Shown here piece by piece: positions 1 to 5,477 of a stretch of 12,221 nt of DNA. Made by a program: the position numbers and the translations under genes. Where the stretch lies: NCBI GenBank assembly GCA_040756085.1, contig JBFMAE010000164.1, positions 1-12,221 on the forward strand, written 5' to 3'. Position 1 is the stretch's first letter, and every line of letters starts with the position of its first letter. This DNA is from JBFMAE01 sp040756085. Lineage in GTDB: Bacteria; Desulfobacterota; BSN033; UBA1163. Below the pieces are notes generated by a model, which had not been told where the DNA came from, did not search any database, and was given only the letters and a program-made list of their open reading frames with translations.

Positions 1-1
1 C

Positions 2-1531
2 TCCCAAATCGAAATATCTACATTTTCCTCCAGTCCACTCATCAACGGACTATGGGTTAGAAGATTGGAACTTCCTATCAGCGATGAATCCAGCGACGAT
101 TTTAAACTGGAGATCCTCATTCCAAATCAACTTAAAAAGGAACCTGATTTCGATATCCCCATTGTCATCAATGCGAAAGTCGAACAATTTATCCAATATT
201 TTCAAACGACAGGTAAAAATACCTTTTCCAACTGGCTCGCCCGATCTGAAAAATACATCCCCTTCATGAAACATCTGCTGAAGGAGAATGGCCTTCCCGA
301 AGACCTGGTCTATTTAGCCCTCATCGAAAGTGGTTTCAATCCCTATGCTTATTCAAGGAGCAAGGCCTCGGGCCCGTGGCAATTTATCTATCTAACAGGG
401 AAAAAATACGGCTTGAAGACGAACTGGTGGGTCGATGAGAGAAGGGATCCTGAAAAGTCCACGATCGCTGCCGCCAAATATCTCAAAGACCTCTACGATA
501 TGTTTGAATGTTGGTATCTCGCCGCCGCCGGTTACAATGCGGGTGAAAACAAGATTGCCAATGCGATGAAACGTTATCGGACAGAAGACTTCTGGGAACT
601 GTCCAAATACCGATACCTGAAAAAGGAGACCCGCCATTATGTCCCCCAGATGATTGCCGCAGCGCTCATTGCAAAGGATCCTGAAAAATATGGGTTTGTC
701 AACATTGAATACCAGGAACCTCTCCGTTATGAGAAGGTGAGGGTACCTGAGGTGACAGACCTTCACCTCATCGCTAAAGCTTGTGAGATTTCAATTGAGG
801 AACTGAAAGACCTCAATCCTGAACTGTTGAGATGGTGTACGCCTCCCGACAGTCCAGATTATGAGATCAAAATCCCTTTCGGGAAAAAAGAGCTTTTTCT
901 TAAAAACTTTGAAACCCTTCAACCGTTGGGAAGGTCCAAATTCAAAACCTACATTGTTAAAAAAGGAGATACCCTTTCAAAAATCGCCATGTATTATAGG
1001 ATCCCTTTGGACCCTGTATTCGAGATCAACCGGTTGAAAAAGACGAGCCGCCTTTCCATCGGGATGAACCTTCTCATTCCCATCCCGGCGAATCGGGAAG
1101 CTAAATCAACCCTGATGACCAAAGAGGTCTTAAATGAAAAGAACCGTCATCCTATCCCCGGGGAGATCACCTATACCATCAAAAAAGGGGATACCTTGTG
1201 GGACATTGCCAATGAAATGGGAGTCAACATCGGTTCACTCAGTCGCTGGAATAATCTTCATCCGGAAAAGAAACTCATTCCAGGAGATAAACTGAAAATC
1301 AGAATGATCGATACCCAGCCCCTTTCCAATGAGCCCCTCGGGGGAAGGAAGGAAAAAGAGATCATTTATGTCGTGAGGGCAGGAGATTCTCTTTGGAGCA
1401 TTGCCAAGAAGTACAATATTACCGTTTCAGAAATCAAAGCCTGGAATCAACTGAACGGCGAAGATCGTATCCACCCTTCGGATCAGCTGAAATTGAAGGT
1501 GGGAGAAATCAAATCTTCAACTCTAAATTGA
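2..1531 (+). CDS. mltD: MltD-like membrane-bound lytic transglycosylase with three LysM repeats (5' truncated)
   Basis: This enzyme is expected to cleave the glycan strands of peptidoglycan in the periplasm, leaving 1,6-anhydro-muramoyl ends. The frame is open to the left edge, so the true start and the expected signal peptide or lipobox lie outside the window; the TTG at 65 is only an internal codon. A GH23 SLT domain spans about nt 230-700: the motif ALIESGFNPYAYS carries the presumed catalytic Glu (codon 326-328), followed by SGPWQF and AAGYNAGENKI. Three LysM repeats follow, beginning near nt 944 (KKGDTLSKIA), 1166 (KKGDTLWDIA) and 1361 (RAGDSLWSIA), and should bind peptidoglycan N-acetylglucosamine. 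This domain order is that of MltD. The stop at 1529-1531 lies inside the convergent GNAT gene. The family is certain; the exact orthologue name is somewhat less so. Confidence 0.93.
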   Translation, partial: SQIEISTFSSSPLINGLWVRRLELPISDESSDDFKLEILIPNQLKKEPDFDIPIVINAKVEQFIQYFQTTGKNTFSNWLARSEKYIPFMKHLLKENGLPEDLVYLALIESGFNPYAYSRSKASGPWQFIYLTGKKYGLKTNWWVDERRDPEKSTIAAAKYLKDLYDMFECWYLAAAGYNAGENKIANAMKRYRTEDFWELSKYRYLKKETRHYVPQMIAAALIAKDPEKYGFVNIEYQEPLRYEKVRVPEVTDLHLIAKACEISIEELKDLNPELLRWCTPPDSPDYEIKIPFGKKELFLKNFETLQPLGRSKFKTYIVKKGDTLSKIAMYYRIPLDPVFEINRLKKTSRLSIGMNLLIPIPANREAKSTLMTKEVLNEKNRHPIPGEITYTIKKGDTLWDIANEMGVNIGSLSRWNNLHPEKKLIPGDKLKIRMIDTQPLSNEPLGGRKEKEIIYVVRAGDSLWSIAKKYNITVSEIKAWNQLNGEDRIHPSDQLKLKVGEIKSSTLN

Positions 1532-1955
1532 TCATATCCCCCCGTGTAAATCCCATCGCATGAAAGAACTGGAGGAGGTCCCAGTCATCCCAACTGACCA
1601 GAGTGTAAATGGTTTTAACCCCGACAGCCCTCAACATTTTAAACAGTTCGTGGGCCAGAGCAGTTGCTAATCCTCTCTTCTGATATTCCGGGGCAATCCC
1701 GATCGTATCGATCCACCCGATCGTTTCTGGTACCCCAAATTCCCAACCGCTGATATCGCCGAGAATAAATCCGACGACCTTCCCTTCCACCTCGGCAACC
1801 AATGAAACGAAGGATGATTTGGTTTTCATCAGTTCTAACTTTCTCTCCCAATAATCCCTGCGCTCATCCCCCAGAACCTTCTGATCAATCTCAACAATTG
1901 CCTCCAGATCTTCCTTTTTTAGAGGCCGAATCTTCACATTTCCTAAGGGATTCAT
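1509..1955 (-). CDS. GNAT family N-acetyltransferase
   Basis: This 148-aa protein is a small GCN5-related acetyltransferase that would move an acetyl group from acetyl-CoA to an unknown amine. It begins IRPLKKEDLEAIVEID, typical of the first strand and helix of GNAT domains. The acetyl-CoA pyrophosphate loop is visible as IGIAPEYQKRGLATAL (Q-x-x-G-x-A form), and the C-terminal half ends FFHAMGFTRGD, the usual strand 6-7 region. The ATG at 1955 is preferred over an in-frame TTG at 1985, because the fold begins just after this Met and the upstream ten residues are unlike the family. No strong ribosome site is seen; a GGGGGA lies about 13 bases upstream. The last 23 bases overlap the 3' end of the convergent mltD gene. 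The substrate cannot be read from the sequence; RimI-like protein acetylation is one possibility. Confidence 0.88.
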   Translation of the reverse strand: MNPLGNVKIRPLKKEDLEAIVEIDQKVLGDERRDYWERKLELMKTKSSFVSLVAEVEGKVVGFILGDISGWEFGVPETIGWIDTIGIAPEYQKRGLATALAHELFKMLRAVGVKTIYTLVSWDDWDLLQFFHAMGFTRGDMINLELKI

Positions 1956-1984
1956 GCTTCTTTCTATTCCCCCTTTTTTAATCA

Positions 1985-2011
1985 ATTAAACAAAGAAGCT
2001 AAATTTGTCAA
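1985..2011 (-). promoter_or_regulatory. Candidate sigma70 promoter for the GNAT gene
   Basis: Read on the minus strand, a perfect -35 TTGACA (2011-2006) is followed after a short 15-base spacer by TTTAAT (1990-1985, five of six matches to TATAAT). Transcription would begin near 1978, about 23 bases before the ATG. The short spacer is the weak point. Confidence 0.35.
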
Positions 2012-2039
2012 GAAAAACTTGAACAGAAAAAACTTGAAC
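2011..2039. repeat. Two-copy tandem direct repeat upstream of the OYE gene
   Basis: AGAAAAACTTGAAC (2011-2024) is followed directly by AGAAAAAACTTGAAC (2025-2039); the copies differ by one A. Spacing of 14-15 bases is not a full helical turn multiple, so it may be a chance duplication or a pair of protein sites. Confidence 0.55.
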
Positions 2040-2043
2040 CTGC

Positions 2044-2073
2044 CCGGGATCAACATCCATCTGTTGACCCCGG
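2044..2073. repeat. Inverted repeat between the GNAT gene and the OYE promoter
   Basis: CCGGGATCAAC (2044-2054) pairs with GTTGACCCCGG (2063-2073), giving an 11-bp stem with one A-C mismatch and an 8-base loop. There is no T tract on either side, so a classical terminator is not supported. It lies 18 bases upstream of the first promoter -35 box and could be an operator or a degraded repeat. Confidence 0.5.
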
Positions 2074-2090
2074 TGTTAAAACTATTTAAC

Positions 2091-2119
2091 TTGACGAAAA
2101 GGAAGGTTTTTTGTATACA
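2091..2119 (+). promoter_or_regulatory. Candidate sigma70 promoter P1 of the OYE operon
   Basis: TTGACG (2091-2096), a 17-base spacer and TATACA (2114-2119) form a near-consensus vegetative promoter. A start near 2126 would leave a leader of almost 195 bases before the OYE gene, which is long and AT-rich and has no recognised riboswitch. Confidence 0.6.
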
Positions 2120-2245
2120 ATATACATACTTAGACCTTTCTTGACAGGTAGATCATTTTGAGGTAATTCATTTAAATCATTATATAAAATATTCATAAAT
2201 TTTTTAAGAAATGAGACGGTATGGATTAACTTTGTGAAAAATTTC

Positions 2246-2274
2246 TTGACAAAGGAAAAAGTCGGTGATATGAA
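2246..2274 (+). promoter_or_regulatory. Candidate sigma70 promoter P2 of the OYE operon
   Basis: TTGACA (2246-2251), a 17-base spacer and TATGAA (2269-2274, four of six) predict a start near 2281, giving a short leader with the strong ribosome site AAGGAGGG at 2307-2314, five bases before the ATG at 2320. Confidence 0.55.
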
Positions 2275-2319
2275 ATATTTTATCTTCGGTGGCCTAACAA
2301 TAATATAAGGAGGGAGCAT

Positions 2320-4311
2320 ATGCTACCAGGAGTTAAGAAGTATCCACATATCTTTAGTCCGATCAAGATTGGCAAATTGGAGATTAAAAACCGGATAAAA
2401 TATGCCTCCACAGAGACAAACTTCAACTATCGAGATGGTTTTGTTTCCGACAAAGAAGTTGGCTATATGGAGGCGCAAGCCAGAGGTGGAGCGGGTATCG
2501 TCACTTCCCAGGGGGCTTTTACAGAACCCACGGGCGAGGGAAAAGGCTATGTGGGAATGATGGCAATCTGGGATGACAAATACATTCCCGGTCTCAAAAA
2601 GATCGCCGATGTCATCAAAAAGTATGATGCCGTTCCTTGCCTACAATTGATGCACTGCGGTCGGGTGGGAGGCATTGAAATTCCCTATACAGTTGGCCCT
2701 TCCGATGTCCCCCAGAAACTGCCGATCTTCCGTCCTCCCAAAGAGATGACCAAAGAGGAGATTCATCAGTGTATCCAGGAGCACATCGATGGAGCGGTGA
2801 GGGCGGTCGAAGCCGGTTTTAAGATCGTCGAAGTCTCAGGAATCGTTGGTTATCTTCTCTCCAACTTCATCTCCGCCTACACCAACAAACGAACGGATGA
2901 ATACGGTGGTGATATTCATGGACGATCCCGCTTCATGAAGGAGATTCTTGAAGGAATTCGGAAGGCTATTCCCTCTGAGGTGGCTATAGGAATTCGTCTA
3001 TGCGGAGAAGAGTTACTTGATGACCGGGGTGGGAACACTCCCGAAGAAAGCCTGGAATCGATCAAGATCGCAGAGAAGGCCCGGATCGACTACCTGAGCG
3101 TGACGGCCGGATGGCAGGAATCTCCGGTTTCCGTCATCTCCCGCGATGTCCCGATGGGGAACTGGCTCTACATCGCGGAGCGGATGAAGAAGAATATTAA
3201 AGTTCCTGTCAGTATGGCCTACCGTCTCTTTGTACCCGAAATCCCAGAGAAGGCCATGGCAGATGGCAAACTCGATATCTGGGAGATGTGCCGACCGATG
3301 ATCGCCGATCCTTTCCTTCCCAAGAAGATTATGGAAGACCGCCAGCAGGACATCATTCCCTGTATCGCCTGCAATGTCTGTCTGGCCCGACTCTTCAGGG
3401 ATACGGAACTCTGCTGCACCGTCCGGCCTTCCCTCGGACATGAGACCGAGGTCGAATGGGGTTTCTATGGCTTCCAGAAATCGAAGACGAAGAAAAAGGT
3501 CATTGTCGTTGGATCAGGCATTTCAGGCCTTCAAGCTGCAGCCATCGCGGCGGAAAAAGGCCATGATGTCACGGTCTATGAAAAAAATGACCATGTGGGC
3601 GGTCAATTTGCTGCGGCAGCTCATGGCCCATGGGGAGACAATGAGTTTCAAAGGCTGGTCGACTATCTCAAAGCCCAATGCGACAAACATGGTGCGAAGA
3701 TAGTCCTCAAAACTCCTGTGACGAAAGAACTCCTCGAGGAGGAAAAGGCCGATTCCGTGATCATCGCAACAGGTGCTGTCCCTGACAAATCGATTCCTGG
3801 CAGTGATAAGAAACATGTCGTTTCGCTGTTTGATGTCCTGGAAGGAAGGGCAAAACTGGGCCAGAATGTGGTGATCGTGGGTGGTTCTGGTGCAGCCATT
3901 GCTACGGCTCTCTATACAATTGACAAAGGAAAACACAACGTTTCCATTGTCGATAAGCCCAAGAAGTTTGGGACCGATGTCAATCCCTCCTATATCTGGA
4001 GATATATGAAGAAACTGAAGGAAGGGAATGTGGCTCAAGTTGTACAAAGCACGGTGAAAGAGATTCGAGATAAAGAGGTCGTTGTGGAAGGGCCGGATAA
4101 GAAGGAGACGATCATTCCAGCCGATTCCGTTGTCCTCGCCAACCTGATCCCCAATAAAGAATTGGGTTATGGCAAATATGCAAAGAATGTTTACATGATA
4201 GGGGACTGTGTTCAGGTCCGTAGGGGCACGGCAGCGATTCGCGATGGGTATAAGATGGGGATGAGGGTTGACTTCCTGCCCTATCAAACCTACCACCGGA
4301 TCAAACATTAA
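2320..4311 (+). CDS. Old-yellow-enzyme family NADH:flavin oxidoreductase / 2,4-dienoyl-CoA reductase-like, with [4Fe-4S] cluster
   Basis: This 663-aa protein has the three-part layout of FadH, BaiCD/BaiH, 2-enoate reductases and the OYE-type 2-naphthoyl-CoA reductases: an FMN TIM barrel (1-345), a Cys cluster loop (348-366), then FAD and NAD(P)H domains. Electrons would pass from NAD(P)H via FAD and [4Fe-4S] to FMN and reduce an activated C=C bond. His112 (LMHCGR) and Tyr178 (GYLLSNF) match barrel residues of FadH, but the FadH catalytic His position (WHEA) reads WQES, with Gln266. Cluster cysteines are 348, 351, 354 and 365/366, spacing C-x2-C-x2-C-x11-C, one residue shorter in the middle than FadH. 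A dinucleotide motif GSGISG (FAD) and a second GGSGAA (NAD side, last Gly lost) are visible; MIGDC closes the FAD domain. The start has the ribosome site AAGGAGGG. Substrate unknown; the ferredoxin and VOC genes follow. Confidence 0.93.
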   Translation: MLPGVKKYPHIFSPIKIGKLEIKNRIKYASTETNFNYRDGFVSDKEVGYMEAQARGGAGIVTSQGAFTEPTGEGKGYVGMMAIWDDKYIPGLKKIADVIKKYDAVPCLQLMHCGRVGGIEIPYTVGPSDVPQKLPIFRPPKEMTKEEIHQCIQEHIDGAVRAVEAGFKIVEVSGIVGYLLSNFISAYTNKRTDEYGGDIHGRSRFMKEILEGIRKAIPSEVAIGIRLCGEELLDDRGGNTPEESLESIKIAEKARIDYLSVTAGWQESPVSVISRDVPMGNWLYIAERMKKNIKVPVSMAYRLFVPEIPEKAMADGKLDIWEMCRPMIADPFLPKKIMEDRQQDIIPCIACNVCLARLFRDTELCCTVRPSLGHETEVEWGFYGFQKSKTKKKVIVVGSGISGLQAAAIAAEKGHDVTVYEKNDHVGGQFAAAAHGPWGDNEFQRLVDYLKAQCDKHGAKIVLKTPVTKELLEEEKADSVIIATGAVPDKSIPGSDKKHVVSLFDVLEGRAKLGQNVVIVGGSGAAIATALYTIDKGKHNVSIVDKPKKFGTDVNPSYIWRYMKKLKEGNVAQVVQSTVKEIRDKEVVVEGPDKKETIIPADSVVLANLIPNKELGYGKYAKNVYMIGDCVQVRRGTAAIRDGYKMGMRVDFLPYQTYHRIKH

Positions 4312-4319
4312 ATTGTGAC

Positions 4320-4378
4320 CGTGCCTGCACGCCGGAGTGCCTGCCTGCGGCAAGCAGGCGTTTCGGCACGCAGGCGTG
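4320..4378. repeat. Long imperfect hairpin downstream of the OYE gene, containing a 21-base core found again at 12073
   Basis: Arms 4320-4344 and 4354-4378 pair over 25 positions with two A-C mismatches and five G-U pairs in the + strand RNA; the loop is nine bases. It begins nine bases after the OYE stop. The inner 21 bases (4339-4359) read GCCTGCCTGCGGCAAGCAGGC-like and match 12073-12093 at 18 of 21 positions. There is no T tract, so it is more like a dispersed REP-type element than a terminator, although it could affect mRNA decay between the OYE and ferredoxin genes. Confidence 0.75.
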
Positions 4379-4392
4379 TCACGTGTCCGTGG

Positions 4393-4446
4393 TTCGTAAT
4401 TTGAAAACTGAAATAATTCACGAAGCGCGAATCACAAATCACGAAT
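4393..4446. repeat. Intergenic inverted and direct repeats before the ferredoxin gene
   Basis: TTCGTAATT (4393-4401) faces AATTCACGAA (4415-4424) as an inverted repeat with one bulged base. It is followed by a run of short related units (GAATCAC, AAATCAC, GAAT) to 4446. This looks like simple intergenic repeat sequence, with the ferredoxin ribosome site (GAAGGAG) just beyond. Confidence 0.5.
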
Positions 4447-4462
4447 AGAGAAGGAGAAGCCT

Positions 4463-4687
4463 ATGGTACCTCATGTAGATGTTTTTAAATGCAATGGTTG
4501 TGGGAACTGTATTCGGGAATGTCCAGAACATATTATCGGTTTAGTCAACAATAAGGCAGCGATCTTAACCGATCTCTGTGTAGAATGTGGAATCTGTGCC
4601 TTTATGTGTCCCTTCGTAGCCATCGTGAATGAACTTCCCAATGGTGGCTATGAGACCGGAAATATCATACATCTTTCAAAGAGATAG
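4463..4687 (+). CDS. 2x[4Fe-4S] ferredoxin
   Basis: This 74-aa protein is a small bacterial ferredoxin. Two complete cluster motifs are present: CNGCGNCIRECP (Cys10, 13, 16, 20) and CVECGICAFMCP (Cys39, 42, 45, 49). It should carry one electron per cluster at low potential in the cytoplasm. The ATG at 4463 follows an AAGGAG ribosome site at a normal distance. It ends with a short polar tail (about 50-74) lacking further motifs. It lies 151 bases after the OYE gene, with repeat elements between, and before the VOC gene, all on one strand and ahead of the terminator at 5256. By context it may pass electrons to or from the OYE enzyme, but a physical partnership is inferred only. It could equally be a subunit of a complex encoded elsewhere. 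Confidence 0.93.
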   Translation: MVPHVDVFKCNGCGNCIRECPEHIIGLVNNKAAILTDLCVECGICAFMCPFVAIVNELPNGGYETGNIIHLSKR

Positions 4688-4720
4688 TGGCTAAGGACCT
4701 ACGAGTTTATGCAACCTCTT

Positions 4721-4744
4721 GAACATTTCTCGAGAAAGAAGTTC
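4721..4744. promoter_or_regulatory. Palindromic operator-like site between the ferredoxin and VOC genes
   Basis: A perfect 12-base palindrome TTTCTCGAGAAA (4726-4737) is flanked by GAAC (4721-4724) and GTTC (4741-4744). This symmetry suits a dimeric repressor site. No clear promoter overlaps it, so function is uncertain. Confidence 0.35.
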
Positions 4745-4785
4745 GATCAAAGAAGTTGAAAAAATATCCAGAAAGACTGGGAAAA

Positions 4786-4804
4786 AGACAGGAGGTGTCT
4801 GATG
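4786..4804 (+). promoter_or_regulatory. Shine-Dalgarno presented in a hairpin loop, CsrA-like site, at the VOC gene start
   Basis: AGACA (4786-4790) and TGTCT (4796-4800) form a perfect 5-bp stem around the loop GGAGG (4791-4795), which is the ribosome site of the VOC gene; the ATG follows at 4802. The core ACAGGAGGTGT resembles the known CsrA/RsmA binding consensus ACARGGAUGU, in which GGA sits in a hairpin loop over the ribosome site. CsrA control is an inference. Confidence 0.45.
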
Positions 4805-5224
4805 AAAGTAAATAAGATCGATCACATCTGTATTGCAGTGAAGGACCTTGAAGCCGCAAGAAAAATTTGGGAACCCATTCTGGGAAAGCCTAAACCCGAC
4901 GACCCTTATGTCGATGAGCCTGAGAAGATCAGGGTAGCGAGGTACTGGTTGGGAGAAGTTGGATTTGAATTGATGGAATCCACAACCCCTGATGGCGATG
5001 TGGCCAAATTCATCGAAAAAAGGGGAGAGGGCGTCATGATTATCGGGTTGAATGTGGATAGTACGGAAGAAGCCATGAATGAATTGAAAGCGAAGGGCTA
5101 CAAATTCATTGGCGGATTAAGGCCTTTCAGGGGTTGTAAATTCGCCTTTGTTCACCCTAAAGACGTCAATGGTGTACTTCTCGAGCTGATCGACTATCCA
5201 TGGGATGAATTTAAGAAAAAATAA
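4802..5224 (+). CDS. VOC superfamily protein, methylmalonyl-CoA epimerase-like
   Basis: This 140-aa protein has the length and the two beta-alpha-beta-beta-beta modules of methylmalonyl-CoA epimerase (MCE) and glyoxalase-type proteins. It opens with KIDHICIAVKDLEAA (His8, first metal ligand position) and has ELMESTTPDGDVAKFIEKRGEG, which is very like MCE. It ends FVHPKDVNGVLLELID, with Glu128 at the final metal ligand position. The MCE His pair after GEG is replaced: GEG-V-M79-I80-I. The metal site is therefore incomplete, and ordinary epimerase chemistry is doubtful. It is the last gene before the terminator at 5256, downstream of the OYE and ferredoxin genes, so an acyl-CoA or other unsaturated substrate shared with the OYE is plausible. 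Its ribosome site lies in a hairpin loop. Family certain; activity unknown. Confidence 0.88.
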   Translation: MKVNKIDHICIAVKDLEAARKIWEPILGKPKPDDPYVDEPEKIRVARYWLGEVGFELMESTTPDGDVAKFIEKRGEGVMIIGLNVDSTEEAMNELKAKGYKFIGGLRPFRGCKFAFVHPKDVNGVLLELIDYPWDEFKKK

Positions 5225-5255
5225 TATAACCTGGAGGAATTACTAAGAATTTTAA

Positions 5256-5287
5256 GGCACACTGGGATTTCAGCGTGCCATTTTTTT
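5256..5287 (+). terminator. Rho-independent terminator after the VOC gene
   Basis: A 9-bp stem with one mismatch (GGCACACTG 5256-5264 with CAGCGTGCC 5271-5279), loop GGATTT, is followed by ATTTTTTT to 5287. It lies 31 bases after the stop and ends the OYE-ferredoxin-VOC unit. Confidence 0.88.
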
Positions 5288-5323
5288 ATCTCACAGTCCC
5301 CTCTCTCAGGAACCAAATATTTC

Positions 5324-5352
5324 TTGACAACACAATCAATTATTGATATTTG
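5324..5352 (+). promoter_or_regulatory. Candidate promoter of the trpB2 unit
   Basis: TTGACA (5324-5329), a 17-base spacer and TATTTG (5347-5352) preceded by TGA form a perfect -35 with a weak but extended -10. It is the best promoter between the terminator at 5287 and the gene at 5478, and predicts a leader of about 120 bases. Confidence 0.5.
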
Positions 5353-5425
5353 GAAGCTTAAATTTTAAATAAAGTAGTCAGATGGTTAAACTCTAAAATC
5401 TATGGTGGGAGAAAAGGAGGTGATG

Positions 5426-5446
5426 ATGAAATATTACCGAATTTAA
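5426..5446 (+). CDS. Possible six-residue leader peptide (MKYYRI) before trpB2
   Basis: A very strong ribosome site, AAAGGAGGTG (5413-5422), stands before ATGATG and a frame reading MKYYRI then TAA (or MMKYYRI from 5423). It contains two adjacent Tyr codons, TAT TAC. It ends 31 bases before the trpB2 start. A good ribosome site with so short a frame is the pattern of attenuation or translation-coupling leaders, but a chance ribosome-site-like sequence is possible. Confidence 0.35.
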   Translation: MKYYRI

Positions 5447-5451
5447 GGGAA

Positions 5452-5470
5452 TCTTTCAAAAATAGAAGGA
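5452..5470 (+). promoter_or_regulatory. Small hairpin covering part of the trpB2 ribosome site
   Basis: TCTTTC (5452-5457) can pair with GAAGGA (5465-5470) across a 7-base A-rich loop, with one G-U pair, masking the first half of the AAGGAGG ribosome site of the gene at 5478. It is weak alone; a ribosome ending at 5446 would sit next to it. Confidence 0.3.
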
Positions 5471-5477
5471 GGAGATT

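Noticed and set aside
65..1531. TTG at 65 as the start of the lytic transglycosylase
   Set aside because: The frame is open to the left edge, there is no ribosome site before the TTG, and a secretory signal is expected but absent, so the gene starts outside the window.
2044..2073. Inverted repeat as a Rho-independent terminator
   Set aside because: The stem is good but no T tract follows on either strand.
2141..2169. A third promoter using TTGACA at 2141
   Set aside because: The -35 is perfect, but the best -10 at 17-18 bases (TAATTC or nearby) matches in only two positions.
3013..4353. Long minus-strand frames opposite the OYE gene (3013-3441 and 3523-4353)
   Set aside because: Their products show no recognisable domain, and they lie fully opposite a well-supported gene; they are shadows of its codon use.
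4320..4378. Inverted-repeat array as CRISPR or attC site
   Set aside because: There are no regularly spaced identical repeats and no cas genes; the attC core motifs are not visible. It is a single imperfect hairpin.
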